From Takakia lepidozioides (Eukaryota > Streptophyta > Takakiopsida > Takakiales > Takakiaceae), in assembly GCA_030704615.1 (NCBI GenBank), contig CM060731.1, forward strand, positions 76,612,756 through 76,676,755: DNA of 64,000 nt, written 5' to 3'. Below are positions 1 through 10,491 of the stretch, piece after piece. Below the pieces are notes generated by a model that had not been told where the DNA came from, did not search any database, and saw only the letters and a list, made by a program, of their open reading frames with translations. Positions within the stretch are counted from its first letter, which is position 1; the number at the start of each line of letters is the position of its first letter. Made by a program: the position numbers and the translations under genes.

Positions 1-19
1 CCTCCAGCAATTTTGGGGC

Positions 20-1504
20 TCAGGCCAATTGAATAGCCCCGTCATGAAACGCTTCACAACATTTTTCTAGTTTGTACCGCAACTCTACTGTGTCTACACA
101 CAAGTTTTCCAGAGCGGAAGCAAAATAGGTTCCAGTAGACATATCGTTGAACAGGCTTGTATCGAACGTGTTACCCCCATTTATTGCCTGGGCTATCTTC
201 TCAATTGCGAAGGTCTCTGATGGCACAGTTAGAGGGGGCCTACGAGGTGTGCCATATGACTGGTTGTTGGCTACATTATGAACAATTGCAATTTCAGGTG
301 CAATCCACTATGTGCGAGAGTCTTTATCATCTTGTCTCTGCTCTCGAAAATGTACAACGTGGTTTTTGGGTCATCCGTCGTGGAGGCCATCCCCAATCGC
401 ATACCCCGATGTACACATCTTCAGACCCTTGTGGAAAATGCAATAAGATGTTGTCGGGGGACATGTCGTTGTGCAAGAGGTGGTGATTATGGACATTGAG
501 CATGTTGTGCAAAAGCGCCCATGTCAATTGGGTGCGATTCTGTCGGAATCGAACCAGTCGGTTGACCTCCTGCATTTCCTACTCCGTCCCCCGTCGTTCC
601 ATTAACTCCCTGTTATCCCGATCATTCCCTCATTCCCTACTCAACCATGATCGTATGGTCCTCCCATTCCATCAATGTGTGTAACCTTCATTTCGACGTT
701 GATGCAACGCAAAATACTTTATGATGCCGAAATGATGGAACTTTACAGCCAACGCCTCATTGTTATGTTGGACTTTGGCAAGCTCAACATTTGTTTCCCT
801 GGGCATTTTCCCTGCTAGCTCCCAAGATGAAGGAATGAATTGATCCCCAACAATTCTAACCCTCCGAATTGTACCATACCCTCCCTGTTTGGGCGCGTCG
901 AGTTGTTGTACCTGTGCGTTTGTGGATATGTATCTCACGTTCAATGCCGCATCCGCAGACGAGGACCCTGCCTTCCATGGGAGTGGTTTTGTACGTCGTT
1001 TGGCGTGGGCCTTTGCCATGTCAGACCACCAATCCACAAGCACAAACAACTCCTCCTCCGAAGTTGGCATACGACCTTCAGCTACAGGTGTTCTCGTAAC
1101 AAACTTGTCCATGGTTTGCCTCAGATTCCATGTGACATCATGGGCCGGTCCTCCATCCATTTCATGAATTGGAACTTTGCCCTGTCCTCCTCCCATTCAT
1201 CCCCGGCCAAAGCCTCCCTCATTCTCATCTCCATATTGTGCTGGAATCTAATAAACCCCTCATTCCCATGTCGGACATACAAAATATTCAAACGCATTGT
1301 GTCATTGTCCTTCAAATAATCCTCTGCGCTTGGATAGTTTTTTTCGTTGACCTGACTATCCCGTTCATGTGCATGTTTACGCTTCCTACCTTTACGCCCA
1401 CTTCCCGAGGAACCCCCTGACACTGCGTTCGAAGCAACGTTCCGGACATGATGAAAGTACTCTGCGGAATAGACGCGGCTTCGTAACGGAAAACTAAACT
1501 CAGA
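20..1504 (-). pseudogene. Kinase-like domain gene, frameshifted and with internal stops
   Basis: Read on the minus strand, successive open segments make up a protein-kinase-like fold. The N-terminus is basic and low complexity (SGRKGRKRKHAHER, near 1400). The segment 672-1196 carries a Gly-rich loop (KQGGYGTIRRVRI, near 880) and a VAIK-like lysine (ALAVKF, near 755). The segment 327-575 carries a catalytic loop HNDMSPDN (near 470) and a DFG-equivalent CDWG (near 395). A helical C-lobe piece lies at 20-226. Order and spacing fit kinase subdomains I, II, VIb and VII. The reading is broken by a frame change near 1150-1196, TGA codons at 672-674 and 630-632, and another frame change before 226. 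Segments 672-1196 and 327-575 share one frame. DWG in place of DFG and HND in place of HRD suggest a divergent kinase-like family. Substrate unknown. It could still be an intron-containing gene, but TGA inside the same frame argues for decay. Confidence 0.62.
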
Positions 1505-1763
1505 CTATTGATAACCTTATATACTAGCAGACCAATTTCCTCACCCTCTATTGATATAGTACCCAAAGCAAATTCTCCCGCAGTCCCAAGAAAAAAGGTG
1601 AAAACTCCTCCCCACACAAATCTACTTTCTCCCCCCCCCCCACGCTCAATCCTGGCCACCGAAGTTCAAACTCCAAGAAGCCCCAGAACCGCACTCACGG
1701 AGAGGGAAAAAAGTGGGTTGGGAATGAGGGGTAGGCCCTTATATACTGCCTGGAGAGGCCTAG

Positions 1764-2232
1764 CGTGCGACCGCCTCTGCTGCCCGTTCACGCCTCGCCA
1801 CGTGTCCAGGGAACAATCGCACCTAATAACAAAAAAGAAAATGTGCGACCCCCTATAAGCGGTCGCACCTAATAACAAAAAAAAAAAGAGTCTATGACCA
1901 CCACCGGCTGGTGGTCGCACCCATTTAAAAAATAATTAAAAATGTGCGACCATCCCCTGCTGGTGGTCGCATCTATTTTTTTTTAAATGAAAAAGTTGCG
2001 ACCACCACCTACTGGTGGTCGCACCCAATTTTAAAAAAAGAAAAAATGTGCGACCACCCTCTGCTTGTGGTCGCACCTATTAAAAAAAAATGAAAATGCT
2101 GCGACCACCACCTGCTGGTGGTCGCACCCATTTAAAAAATAAGAAAAAACGTGCGACCACCCCCTTCTGGTGGTCGCACCTATTTTTTAAAAAATAAAAA
2201 TTTGTCCGACCAACCTTTGCTGACGGTCGCAT
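1764..2232. repeat. Tandem hairpin array, ~52-bp units in two alternating subtypes
   Basis: At least seven clear inverted repeats follow one another at 1842-1869, 1893-1922, 1944-1972, 1996-2025, 2047-2077, 2099-2129 and 2151-2180, with a decayed one at 2204-2232 and remnants from 1764. Each is TGCGACCACC, a 5-8 base loop, then GGTGGTCGCA, separated by A/T-rich runs. Units alternate between a form followed by CCCATTTAAAA and a form followed by CCTATTTTTT, so the higher-order period is about 104 bp. It lies about 260 bp upstream of the kinase-like relic. It is not a CRISPR array: the unit itself is the palindrome and the spacers are one A/T-rich sequence. Confidence 0.85.
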
Positions 2233-2385
2233 GATTCACAATATAAATCATAATATATGAATTTTACAAATAATTAAAGAAGTCCACGTAATGAGGCCAC
2301 ATCGGTTGCCATGTCGGTTCTCATAGTAAATAGTCAATAATAAAGTAAAAAAATGAACATATTTATGTACAGTAACGTCGGTTTA

Positions 2386-2456
2386 GGACGTGACGTGACG
2401 CACGTCCGTCGCTGATGTCGAATGTGACGATGACACGTCAACGCCACGTCACGTCC
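2386..2456. repeat. Inverted repeat of ACGT-rich arms
   Basis: GGACGTGACGTGACG (2386-2400) and CGCCACGTCACGTCC (2442-2456) are inverted copies with one mismatch around a 41-base loop that also contains ACGTC motifs. ACGT cores are the classic recognition core of plant bZIP factors, so a regulatory role is possible but not shown. The right arm overlaps the end of the open region on the minus strand. Confidence 0.6.
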
Positions 2457-3193
2457 AAATTTGCAACTAGGACATATTGAACCCGCTGCACCCGAAGGGA
2501 CTCCCAATCAACAAAATGCAGCTCGCTCTTGCACCAAGGCACCCCGGTGAGGGCTTTCAATTTCGGAATGACACTCATTATCTCCTGCAATTCGTCATCA
2601 TCCAAGAATGGAGTCTGCACTGGCGGAGGAATTTCATAAACATCCTCCGAGGACAAGTTTGAAAGAGTCACGAATGTGGTGGATGTGCTCACCTCTTGTT
2701 TCACATGAACTAGGCCCTTCTGCTGCACGACCGATGCTACAGTGCCAGGGGTAAGTACTGATCCCGCTGATTGTCTTCTCTCTTTTCCAAGGACGCGGTA
2801 TGTGCCTGGAAGGACTCTCCACTTCCTTCCACACTCGCCAACTAATGGTCTCTCCAAGTGCCCAGAATCCAAATTCTCATCCTCGTCATACACCTCTTTT
2901 TGAACAAGCAGAGAACCCAATTCCAGAGGGAACACTGTAACCAACTCATCCTCATGAACAACTGCAAAACCCATCGTCATCTACAGTGCCAGTCAATGGA
3001 AGACTATCTGCATTGGAATGAAATCGAGCGAGTCTATCTCCCTCCCTCGACATGTTTTCCTAAACTGACCCAAAGTTGCGATCCACAAAGGGTCCCCCGA
3101 ACTGATAGCCTGCAATTCCCGAAAAGGGGATCCACCCCAAACGAACTGAGGTGAGTAAGGGTAGCACTGACCCAAAGACTGCGGGCGATGCAT
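2438..3193 (-). pseudogene. Unidentified coding-like region with two stops between its halves
   Basis: Two open segments in the same minus-strand frame, 2993-3193 and 2438-2980, are separated by TGA (2993-2995) and TAG (2981-2983). The downstream 180 residues begin MTMGFAVVHEDELV and include an acidic stretch (EVYDEDENLDSG) and a Pro/acidic segment (PPPVQTPFLDDDELQ), with no motif I recognise. The upstream 66 residues contain QCYPYSPQFVWGGSPF, which looks coding in composition. A short intron could instead lie between the halves. Family unknown. It may be the tail of a larger gene or part of an element with the neighbouring kinase-like relic. Confidence 0.35.
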
Positions 3194-4030
3194 TCAACGG
3201 ACGTAAGAATGACATGCACGTTGAAAGTCTCCACTGAACTTCGCAGTCTGCCACACTGGGATACACCAACCAGATAAACCATTTTCAAAGACAAGAAGCC
3301 AGAAGAAGCCGTGTTGTATTTGGATGAAAAAACAAACCTTGACATGAAACCATCCATTATGGAAAGACGACAACGACCCTGGAGACCAGTAAACAGGAAA
3401 TCCTGAATCTAATGAGGTTGTGCTATGCCAGAAGAGCACAACACAAACACTGACACTCCGGGGGACACCTCGAACAAATGTGTGCAACACATCACCATTG
3501 CCGACTCAAACTTTTATACCGAATGACCGCATTGCGACAGTGACGGCAAAATGCAAACCGCTGGGTAGGCAGTACAACATACGTGGATGCATATGTGAAG
3601 CATCACAATTATTGCGAATCTGCAAATACTACTCGAAATTGAACTAGCAATAGATTTTTATGGCACTTCGGAATTTGAAAGAATGCAATAAGGCTGCCAT
3701 GTATTGGCTGCTGGCAAAGTACATCTGACATATATCACAAATACATGCAACGGCATTGGAAGTGCCACCACTTTTTTTTTGGATAATACAAAGACGCATA
3801 AATGGATGAATTCTGTTCGTACACAATGATGACACCCGCATCCAAATACGGTTAACAATGTCCAATTTTTATTTTGGTTACATTCCAAAGCAACCCTTGT
3901 TACAAACGTCAAACTGGAGAGCACTAGAGGCAGCGTGGGGAGCCCTTGTTTCCACCGGAGGAGGAAGAGAAGGAAGTCGTTATACTTTACGAGCACTAGG
4001 GACAGAAATAGAGCCAGACATAGAATAAGG
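3194..4030. other. No gene supported; presumed 5' flank of the ParB/methylase-like gene
   Basis: Short open frames occur on both strands here, but none has a recognisable motif or a partner frame. The plus-strand frame of the following gene is open from at least 3935 and encodes a basic run (HRRRKRRK) before the first ATG at 4031, so an upstream coding exon or a non-ATG start cannot be excluded. I see no clear TATA box. Confidence 0.4.
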
Positions 4031-7000
4031 ATGGAAAGAGTAGACGAAGAGGAAAAAGAAGAAGAAGAGGGCAAAGAGGAAAGTTTGGCGATGGAAGAGC
4101 CGGATTCTGGAGAAGAACAGCAGCCCGCCATACTTCCGAGAACAGGTGAGGAGGAGACTGCATCCGAGGGAGAGTCGGACGCCGAAGATGATGTTGATGT
4201 TGGACTCACGAAGAAGCAGATAGTGGAAAAGAGGATGGGGGAGATGCTCCAGAACATGCTCGGCGTAGAGAGCAGTCCGAAGCGCAAAGGGTCTCCGGCG
4301 ATTGGGGAGTCTTCTGGAGAAGCTAAAAAAAAGGTACAAGTGATGTCCACACCTATTTGGAAGCTCAAACAGAGTGCGGCAACGCACACTGTTTGAGACC
4401 CTGTCTTTGTGCTTCATTTTTGATGTGAAAATTGGTCAAGTTGGGCCTATTTGTCTGGTTCAATCCACCACTGAATGGAATCTCAAATAGTGTCCGGCAA
4501 CGCACACAATTTGAGACCCCATTTGTGCTTCTCTTTTGATATGAAAATCGCCCACATACGGCATCTCTGTCTAGTTCAATCCACCACTATTTGGAAGCTC
4601 AAACAGTGTGCGGCAACGCACACTGCTTGAGCGCCAACTTTGTGCTTGTTCGGCCACAAACGAGCCTGTCTGTCTGGTTCAATCCACCACTATTTGGAAT
4701 CTCAAATAGTGTGCGGCAACGCACACAATTTAAGACCCCATTTGTGCTTCTCTTTTGATATGAAAATCGTCCACATACGGCATCTCTGTCTGGTTCAATC
4801 CACCCCTATTTGGAAGCTCAGACAGTGTGCGGCAACGCACACTGCTTGAGCCCCAACTTTGTGCTTGTTTTTTGATACGAAAATCGGCCACAAACAAGCC
4901 TGTCTGTCTGGTTCAATCCACCACTATTTGGAAGCTCAAACAGTGTGCGGCAACGCACACTGTTTGAGCCCTTTTTTTTTGCTTGTTTTTTGAAGTGAAA
5001 TTCGGGCACATAGGGCCACCCTGGCAGGTTGAATCCACCACGATTTGGAAGCTCAAACAGTGTGTGACAACTCACACTGTTCTGAGCCCCCTCTCTACAT
5101 GTTTTTTGATATGAAATCGGGCCCCTAGGGCCACTCTGAAAGATTCAGTCCACCCCGAACTGGAAGCTCAAACAGTGTGCCGCAACGCACACTGTTTTGA
5201 GCCCCATCTCTGCTTTGTTTTCTATGTGAAAATCCGGCCCCTATGGCCACTCTGGCAGGTTGAATCCACCCCAAATTGGAAGCTCAAACAGTGTGCGGCA
5301 ACGCACACTGTTTGAGCCCCCTTACTTGCTTGTTTTTAGATGTGAAAATCAGGCACCTAGAGCCACTCTGGCAGGTTGAATCCACCCCGAATTGGAAGCT
5401 CAAACAGTGAGCGGCAACGCACACTGTTTTGAGCCCCCTCTCTCCTTGATTTTTGATGTGAAAATCGAGCCCCTAAGGCTAATGTGGCAGGTTGAACCCA
5501 CCCCGAATTGGAGGCTCAAACAGTGTGCGGCAACGCACACTGTTTGAGCCCCCTTACTTGCTTGTTTTTTGATGTGAGAATCGGGCACATAGGGCCACTC
5601 TGGCAGGTTGAATCCACCCGTTATTGAAAGCTCAAACAGTGTGCGGCAACGCACACTGTTTGAGCCCCCCTTTGTGATTGATTTTTGTTGTGAATAGGCC
5701 ACATAGGGCCACTCTGGCAGGTTGAATCTAACCCTTATTGGAAGCTGAAACAGTGTGCGGCAACGCACACTGTTTTGAGCCCCATCTATGCTTGTTTTTT
5801 AATGTCAAAATCGGGCCCCTAAGGCTATCTGGCAAGTTGAAACCACCCTTTATTGGAAGCTCAAACAGTGTGCGTTGGCGCACACTGTTTGAGCCCCCCT
5901 TTGTGATTCATTTTTGTTGTGAAAATAGGCCACATAGGGCCACTCTGGCAGGTTGAATCCAACCGTTATTGGAAGCTCAAACAGTGTGTGTGAACGCACA
6001 CTGTTTTGAGCCCCTTCTTTTTTGATGTGAAAATCGGGCCCCTAAAGCTACTATGGCAGGTTGAATCCACCCATTATTGGAAGCTGAAACAATGTGCGGC
6101 AACGCACACTGTTTGAGCCCCGTTTCTAGCTTGTTTTTTCATGTGAAAATTGGGCATATAGGGCCACGCTGGCAGGTTGAATCCACCCCTTATTGGAAGC
6201 TCAAACAGTGTGCGCCAAACGCACACTGTTTGAGCACCCTTACTTGCTTGTTTTTTTATGCTTTCAAGACCCCAACTTTGTGCTTGTTTTTTGATTTGAA
6301 AATCGGCCATAAATGAGCCTGTCTGTCTGGTTTAATTCACCACTATTTGGAAGCTGAAACAGTGTGCGCCAATGCACACTGTTTGAGCCCCCTTACTTGC
6401 TTGTTTTTTGTTGTGAAATTCGGGCACATAGGGCCACTCTGGCAGGTTGAATCCACCCTGAATTGGAAGCTCAAACAGTGTGGGGCAACGCACACTCTTT
6501 GAGGCTCCTTACTTACTTGTTTTTAGATGTGAAAATCGGGCACCTACAGCTACTCTGGCAAGTTGAATCCACCCCGAATTGGAAGCTCAAACAGTGTGCG
6601 GCAACGCACACCGTTTGAGCCCCCTTACTTGCTTGTTTATGGTGTGAAAATCGGGCACATAGGGCCACTCTGAGAGGTTGAATCCACCCATTATTGAAAG
6701 CTCAAACAGTGTGCGCCAACGCACACTGTTTGAGCCCTGTTTTTTGCTTGGTTTTTGATTTGAAAATCGGGCACATAGGGCCACTCTGGCAGGTTGAATC
6801 CACCCCTTATTGGAAGCTCAAACAGTGTGCGCCAACGCACACTGTTTGAGCCCCGTTTTTTGCTTGTTTTTTTATGTGAAAATCGGGCATATAGGGCCAC
6901 TCTGGTAGGTTGAATCCACCCCTTATTGGAAGCTCAAACAGTGTGCGGCAAGGCACACTGTTTTCGGCCCCCACACTGCTTGTTTTCTGATGAGAGATTG

Positions 7001-10000
7001 GGCCACACAGTGCCTGTCTGCCATGCTCAAAACACCATCTTTTCTTGCCTCTCTCTTATATCAATTTGAATGAACAACCCTGCAGGAGAAGATGCAAAGG
7101 GTGGCGGATGAGAACCCTTTGGGGCAGGGGAAGGAGATCATTGTTGATGTGGACGATGAGTCCTATGAAAGCAAAGCCGCCGAGATGCTGGGGGGTCAGA
7201 AGGTAAACTCTCAGCTTGTGGTGCAAAGTATGCTTGCCCCTGGTGGGAGGTTGAAGATTCCCCTGTGTAGGTTGGTCTCCATGCCCGTCGTTCGTCCACC
7301 CCTCATCAAGGACATCCTGAAGCTGGAGGCCGAGTTTGTTCATGGGTATTTGGATGGATCCGCAGTCTTTTACGTTTCTACTAGGGATTCCAGAGGCAAT
7401 GAGCTCCTTGTGGATGAGTCAATCGTGGACTCCTGGGATCCCATTTGGAGACAGGTGAACGAATCCTTCGAACTTCTTCTCTCCAGGAAACCTTCGACCC
7501 AGGCATTCTCAGGGAAGATGTTTCACGTATGGGATGGCAACCACCGGTTGCTTGCATGGATGACTGTCATTGGGAGGCTGCACTCACAGGAGGAAGAGTG
7601 GCATTACTTTGTTCGATCGATGGTGCTGGATTGTGATGGGAACGACAATGTGCTGGACACATGGCTTCACAAGGCCACTTACTGGAGCCAGGTATGATGT
7701 CCTTTACTGTGTCACTTTCTTTTCGTTTTTTCTGTCATTCTCTTTCCATGTTACATTGGCTGTGATTGTTTTTGGGTTCATTCTTGCATTCAAATTGTTT
7801 TGCAGTTGGAGGAAAGGGCCTGGTCGGTTCTACATACGCAGTTGGCTGACTATGGGATCACCATGACAACACCGAAGGTCTCCTTCCGAGCATACTTGAG
7901 GAAATGGAGAGCCACAATGTGGCAATCTTGTTTCTTCAGAGAGTTCAGCAAAGAGGGTGGCATCAGTTGAACAAATGAGCTTGACCAGCAGGAGAAAGGA
8001 GAGGAAGCCTGGAAACGATGCCTTTACAAGTGCGAAATGGACTGTGCTTCTTTGTTTTGCAAATCCTCCATCCAACCTGTTTTGGGCTGGCTCATATGAG
8101 TTTGCGGTGCCGCACACTCATTTGTTCTATCCGTGTGTAGTAACACCAACGTGCATACCCTGGGCCCTTCAGGCTGTTTTGTGTGCGGTGGTTGCAGTGT
8201 ACTGTGCCGCATACTCTTTTAGGGGGTCTTCGTGATGTGGTGGAAAAGCTGGGAGACAATAATTGCATTGCATAATGAGGCTGTCTCTGTTCCTGCAGGT
8301 ACATAAAGTATGTTCTCATGGCAGAGAACTGCTTAGACAAACATCCTGATTTCGTGGACCTTTGGCTTGTCCCTGCTGGCAACCAGACCATGTTTACTAC
8401 ACGGATCTTGCATGATTGGGGCCCAGACCATCTTTCGACATGTGGTTGGTATTTGTATTGCCCTGCTTCTGAGACCCCAGCTCAGGAGGTGTCTTTGAGG
8501 AGAGAGAATGAGCGTATAGCAGCCACCGCCACAGCAGCCGACCTCGACATTCATGATAGAAATTTGAGGACTCTTGCAAAGAAGGAGCCTCCCGCTCAAG
8601 ATACCCTGTGTAGAGGTAGAAAGGCAAATGGAAAGGATGTTGCTGGTGGTGTGGGGAAAGGAAGGGGTAGGGGGAAGGGGGCACAAGGGCAGGTAGGTGG
8701 GCAGGGAAGTGTTCCAGATACTGGCCCTGTGGTGGATGTCCTGCAGACTCCACCGCATGGTAGGGGATCCGGGAGAAAGAACAAGGGGGTGGTTGATCCC
8801 AAGGACCCGTACCATACAGTGGAGCATCCCACAAGGGTCATTCGCCCTACCAGGTTGGAGATGGCCAACGTCGAGTTCCTTGCCATGATGGAGTCCAAGA
8901 AATCTGATTACAAGGGCGAGCCATCACTAGTGTGGGAGAGGATTGTGGAGTTCCTCGGCACGGTGCGTGTTGTATTTTGCTTCTTGTCTGTTGTGGGCAT
9001 GGATCGTGTCAATCCTCTTGAGCATTCCATTGCATGCTTGTTTACAGGCTAAAATGACCAAATCCTGGGTGAACGGGAAGGAGAAGCCATATGCAGCCGA
9101 ACTCATCATCTTGGACATCCCTGATGGGTTGCCAGTCCCGGATGTCCCTCCATCAGGTGCTTGTCCAAGTTGGAATGCTTTTGATGAGCGCTACTGACGG
9201 TGGGTTTTCTCCTTTTGCAATTTCTTTCTGTCCGATGCAGGTGTTTTGGTGCTCATCCAGTCCATGGACCTTTGCTGTCGCTGTGCACTTGCCAGCTATT
9301 TGAAAGCCTCCGGTATGAGGGTCCTGAAGACATGGAATTGTGTGAACAACATGTACCTGATGAAGGGGGATCGTCCGGGAGAGATGGTAAATCTGCTTTC
9401 TTATTCCTCTTCTTGGTGGTTCTCGGGTGGAGTTGCATAAGTCGCTCAAATGAATATGTAGGGGCCTGGTTTTCAAGCTTCTTAGTTCCTTGTGGATGTC
9501 CTGTTCGCAGACTCGTTTGTTTGAAGCTATTTGTCTCGTCCGAGTGCATCCACCTACGACTCCAACCGTCATTAGGGAGTTCGCCATCACTCATGGGGGC
9601 AAGTTCATAGACGAGAGGACAGATCCTCCCACGGATGACATGCACCACAACTACGTGGACAACAACGTGTGCTTGCGAAGGGGGAATGGGGTTCCTTGGA
9701 GAGGGACTAGGGAGAGGAGCCCGACTTTCATTCAAACGATTGTGGAGTGCTGCACCTACACAAACGCCAGAGTTCTAGATTTGTCAATGGGCACAGGTTC
9801 GTCTCTTCAACATTCACATTTCATGAGGTTTGTTTGAGCTTACATTTTCAGCACTTCCCACCGTTCCAAATGTGTCTTCAATGTCTGTTTCCTTCCTTCT
9901 ATTCCACTCCAGGTGCTTCGTACCACGCTTGCAAGGCCAGTGCGCGACATCTCTTTGGGATTGAAGGGGATAATGAGATTTTCAAGAACCTCTTGATAGG

Positions 10001-10491
10001 TTTGGGTGGACACACTTCTCAAGTCATTCCGAAGCCCCTTCCCGATGATATTGATACAGGGGAGACTTCCGACAAGGAGTTGGACTCCGACTTTGCCTGT
10101 GAGTAAGTTCAACCTGTGGATGCTTGCATTGTTGTTTCAATACCCAGAATCACTGTTCTTTAAGGCAAAGTGCACATGGGAGACATCCTCTTCGTTGGAC
10201 TTGTGCATTGCATCATTGTGTTCAAAATGGGTTTTTGTCGACTTGTGCAGGAGTCCGCGTGCTTCCACTGACCCTCCAGGGCTATCACACCTTTTTGGAC
10301 TTCTTTCAAGTCTTCCTCAGTCTTACGTGCTACCTGTCTATGCGGAGGCACTCGCAGCAAGCATGTCCATTCATGGCACTCGCAGTCCAACCATCGACGG
10401 CCATAGTATAAGACGTGGTGTTGGGGCCGGAATCTTTGTGGACGACATAGCACAAGAGGTCGATACTGATTCTGATGACTGTGACACTTGA
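4031..10491 (+). CDS. ParB-like domain fused to permuted N6/N4 DNA-methylase-like domain, nine exons
   Basis: Exons with GT-AG borders and matching phase: 4031-4333, 7086-7691, 7806-8029, 8299-8962, 9048-9156, 9241-9386, 9511-9796, 9913-10102, 10251-10491. They total 2769 nt, 922 residues, with one in-frame TGA at 7968-7970. Exon 1 is acidic, ending in a basic patch. Exons 2-3 hold a ParB/Srx-like fold with the GHHR-like motif VWDGNHRLLAW. Exon 4 has a Gly/Arg/Lys-rich linker. Exons 5-8 follow the order of beta-class DNA methylases: motif IV position first (ELIILDIPDG), motif I last (VLDLSMGTG, then GIEGDNEIF). The catalytic tetrapeptide DPPY/DPPW is replaced by DIPD, so catalysis is doubtful. 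ParB-methylase fusions are known in bacteria and phages. The TGA could be removed by splicing 7878-7991 (GT-AG, 114 nt, in frame). The first intron is a hairpin satellite. Start is the first in-frame ATG. Confidence 0.72.
4334..7020 (+). repeat. Intronic satellite: ~23 copies of a ~116-bp hairpin unit
   Basis: From just after the exon 1 splice donor (4334) to about 65 bp before the acceptor (7085), the intron is built of a unit of about 116 bp: GGTTGAATCCACCCC, TTATTGGAAGCTC, a hairpin, then CTTGCTTGTTTTTTGATG and AATCGGGCACATAGGGCC. The hairpin core is GCTCAAACAGTGTGCG, a four-base loop (usually GCAA, sometimes CCAA), then CGCACACTGTTTGAGC: 16 perfect pairs. Cores lie near 4379, 4500, 4616, 4716, 4832, 4948, 5066, 5184, 5297, 5412, 5530, 5647, 5764, 5876, 5992, 6099, 6216, 6368, 6484, 6602, 6718, 6834 and 6953. 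Stem sequence is better kept than the linkers. Because it is intronic, it would be transcribed as a chain of hairpins. Confidence 0.9.
8096..8121 (+). repeat. Single hairpin in intron 3 resembling the intron 1 hairpins
   Basis: ATGAGTTTGCGG, loop TG, CCGCACACTCAT: 12-base arms with one mismatch. The GTGTGCGG/CCGCACAC core is shared with the intron 1 satellite, and a weaker GTGTGCGG...CCGCATAC pair follows at about 8181-8215 in the same intron. Confidence 0.6.

Noticed and set aside
1764-2232. Possible CRISPR array
   Set aside because: The units are palindromes separated by one recurring A/T-rich sequence, not unique spacers, there are no cas genes, and the window is eukaryotic.
3658-4389. 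243-residue open frame on the minus strand
   Set aside because: It is the antisense of the acidic GAA/GAG-rich first exon of the methylase-like gene; its Ser-rich sequence is a product of that composition.
4818-6900. Several minus-strand frames with the recurring peptide RCRTLFELP
   Set aside because: They are translations of the hairpin satellite, open only because the unit lacks stops in that frame; nothing is conserved as protein.
7968-7970. TGA as a selenocysteine codon
   Set aside because: Land plants are not known to use selenocysteine and I saw no sign of a SECIS element; splicing or a lesion is simpler.
8333-8898. Pro/Ser-rich frames of 100-164 residues on the minus strand
   Set aside because: Antisense of the Gly-rich basic linker in exon 4.
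4031-10491. Origin of the ParB/methylase-like gene from a giant virus insertion
   Set aside because: No capsid, packaging ATPase or polymerase gene lies nearby, and the gene is heavily spliced; transfer remains possible but this source is not supported.
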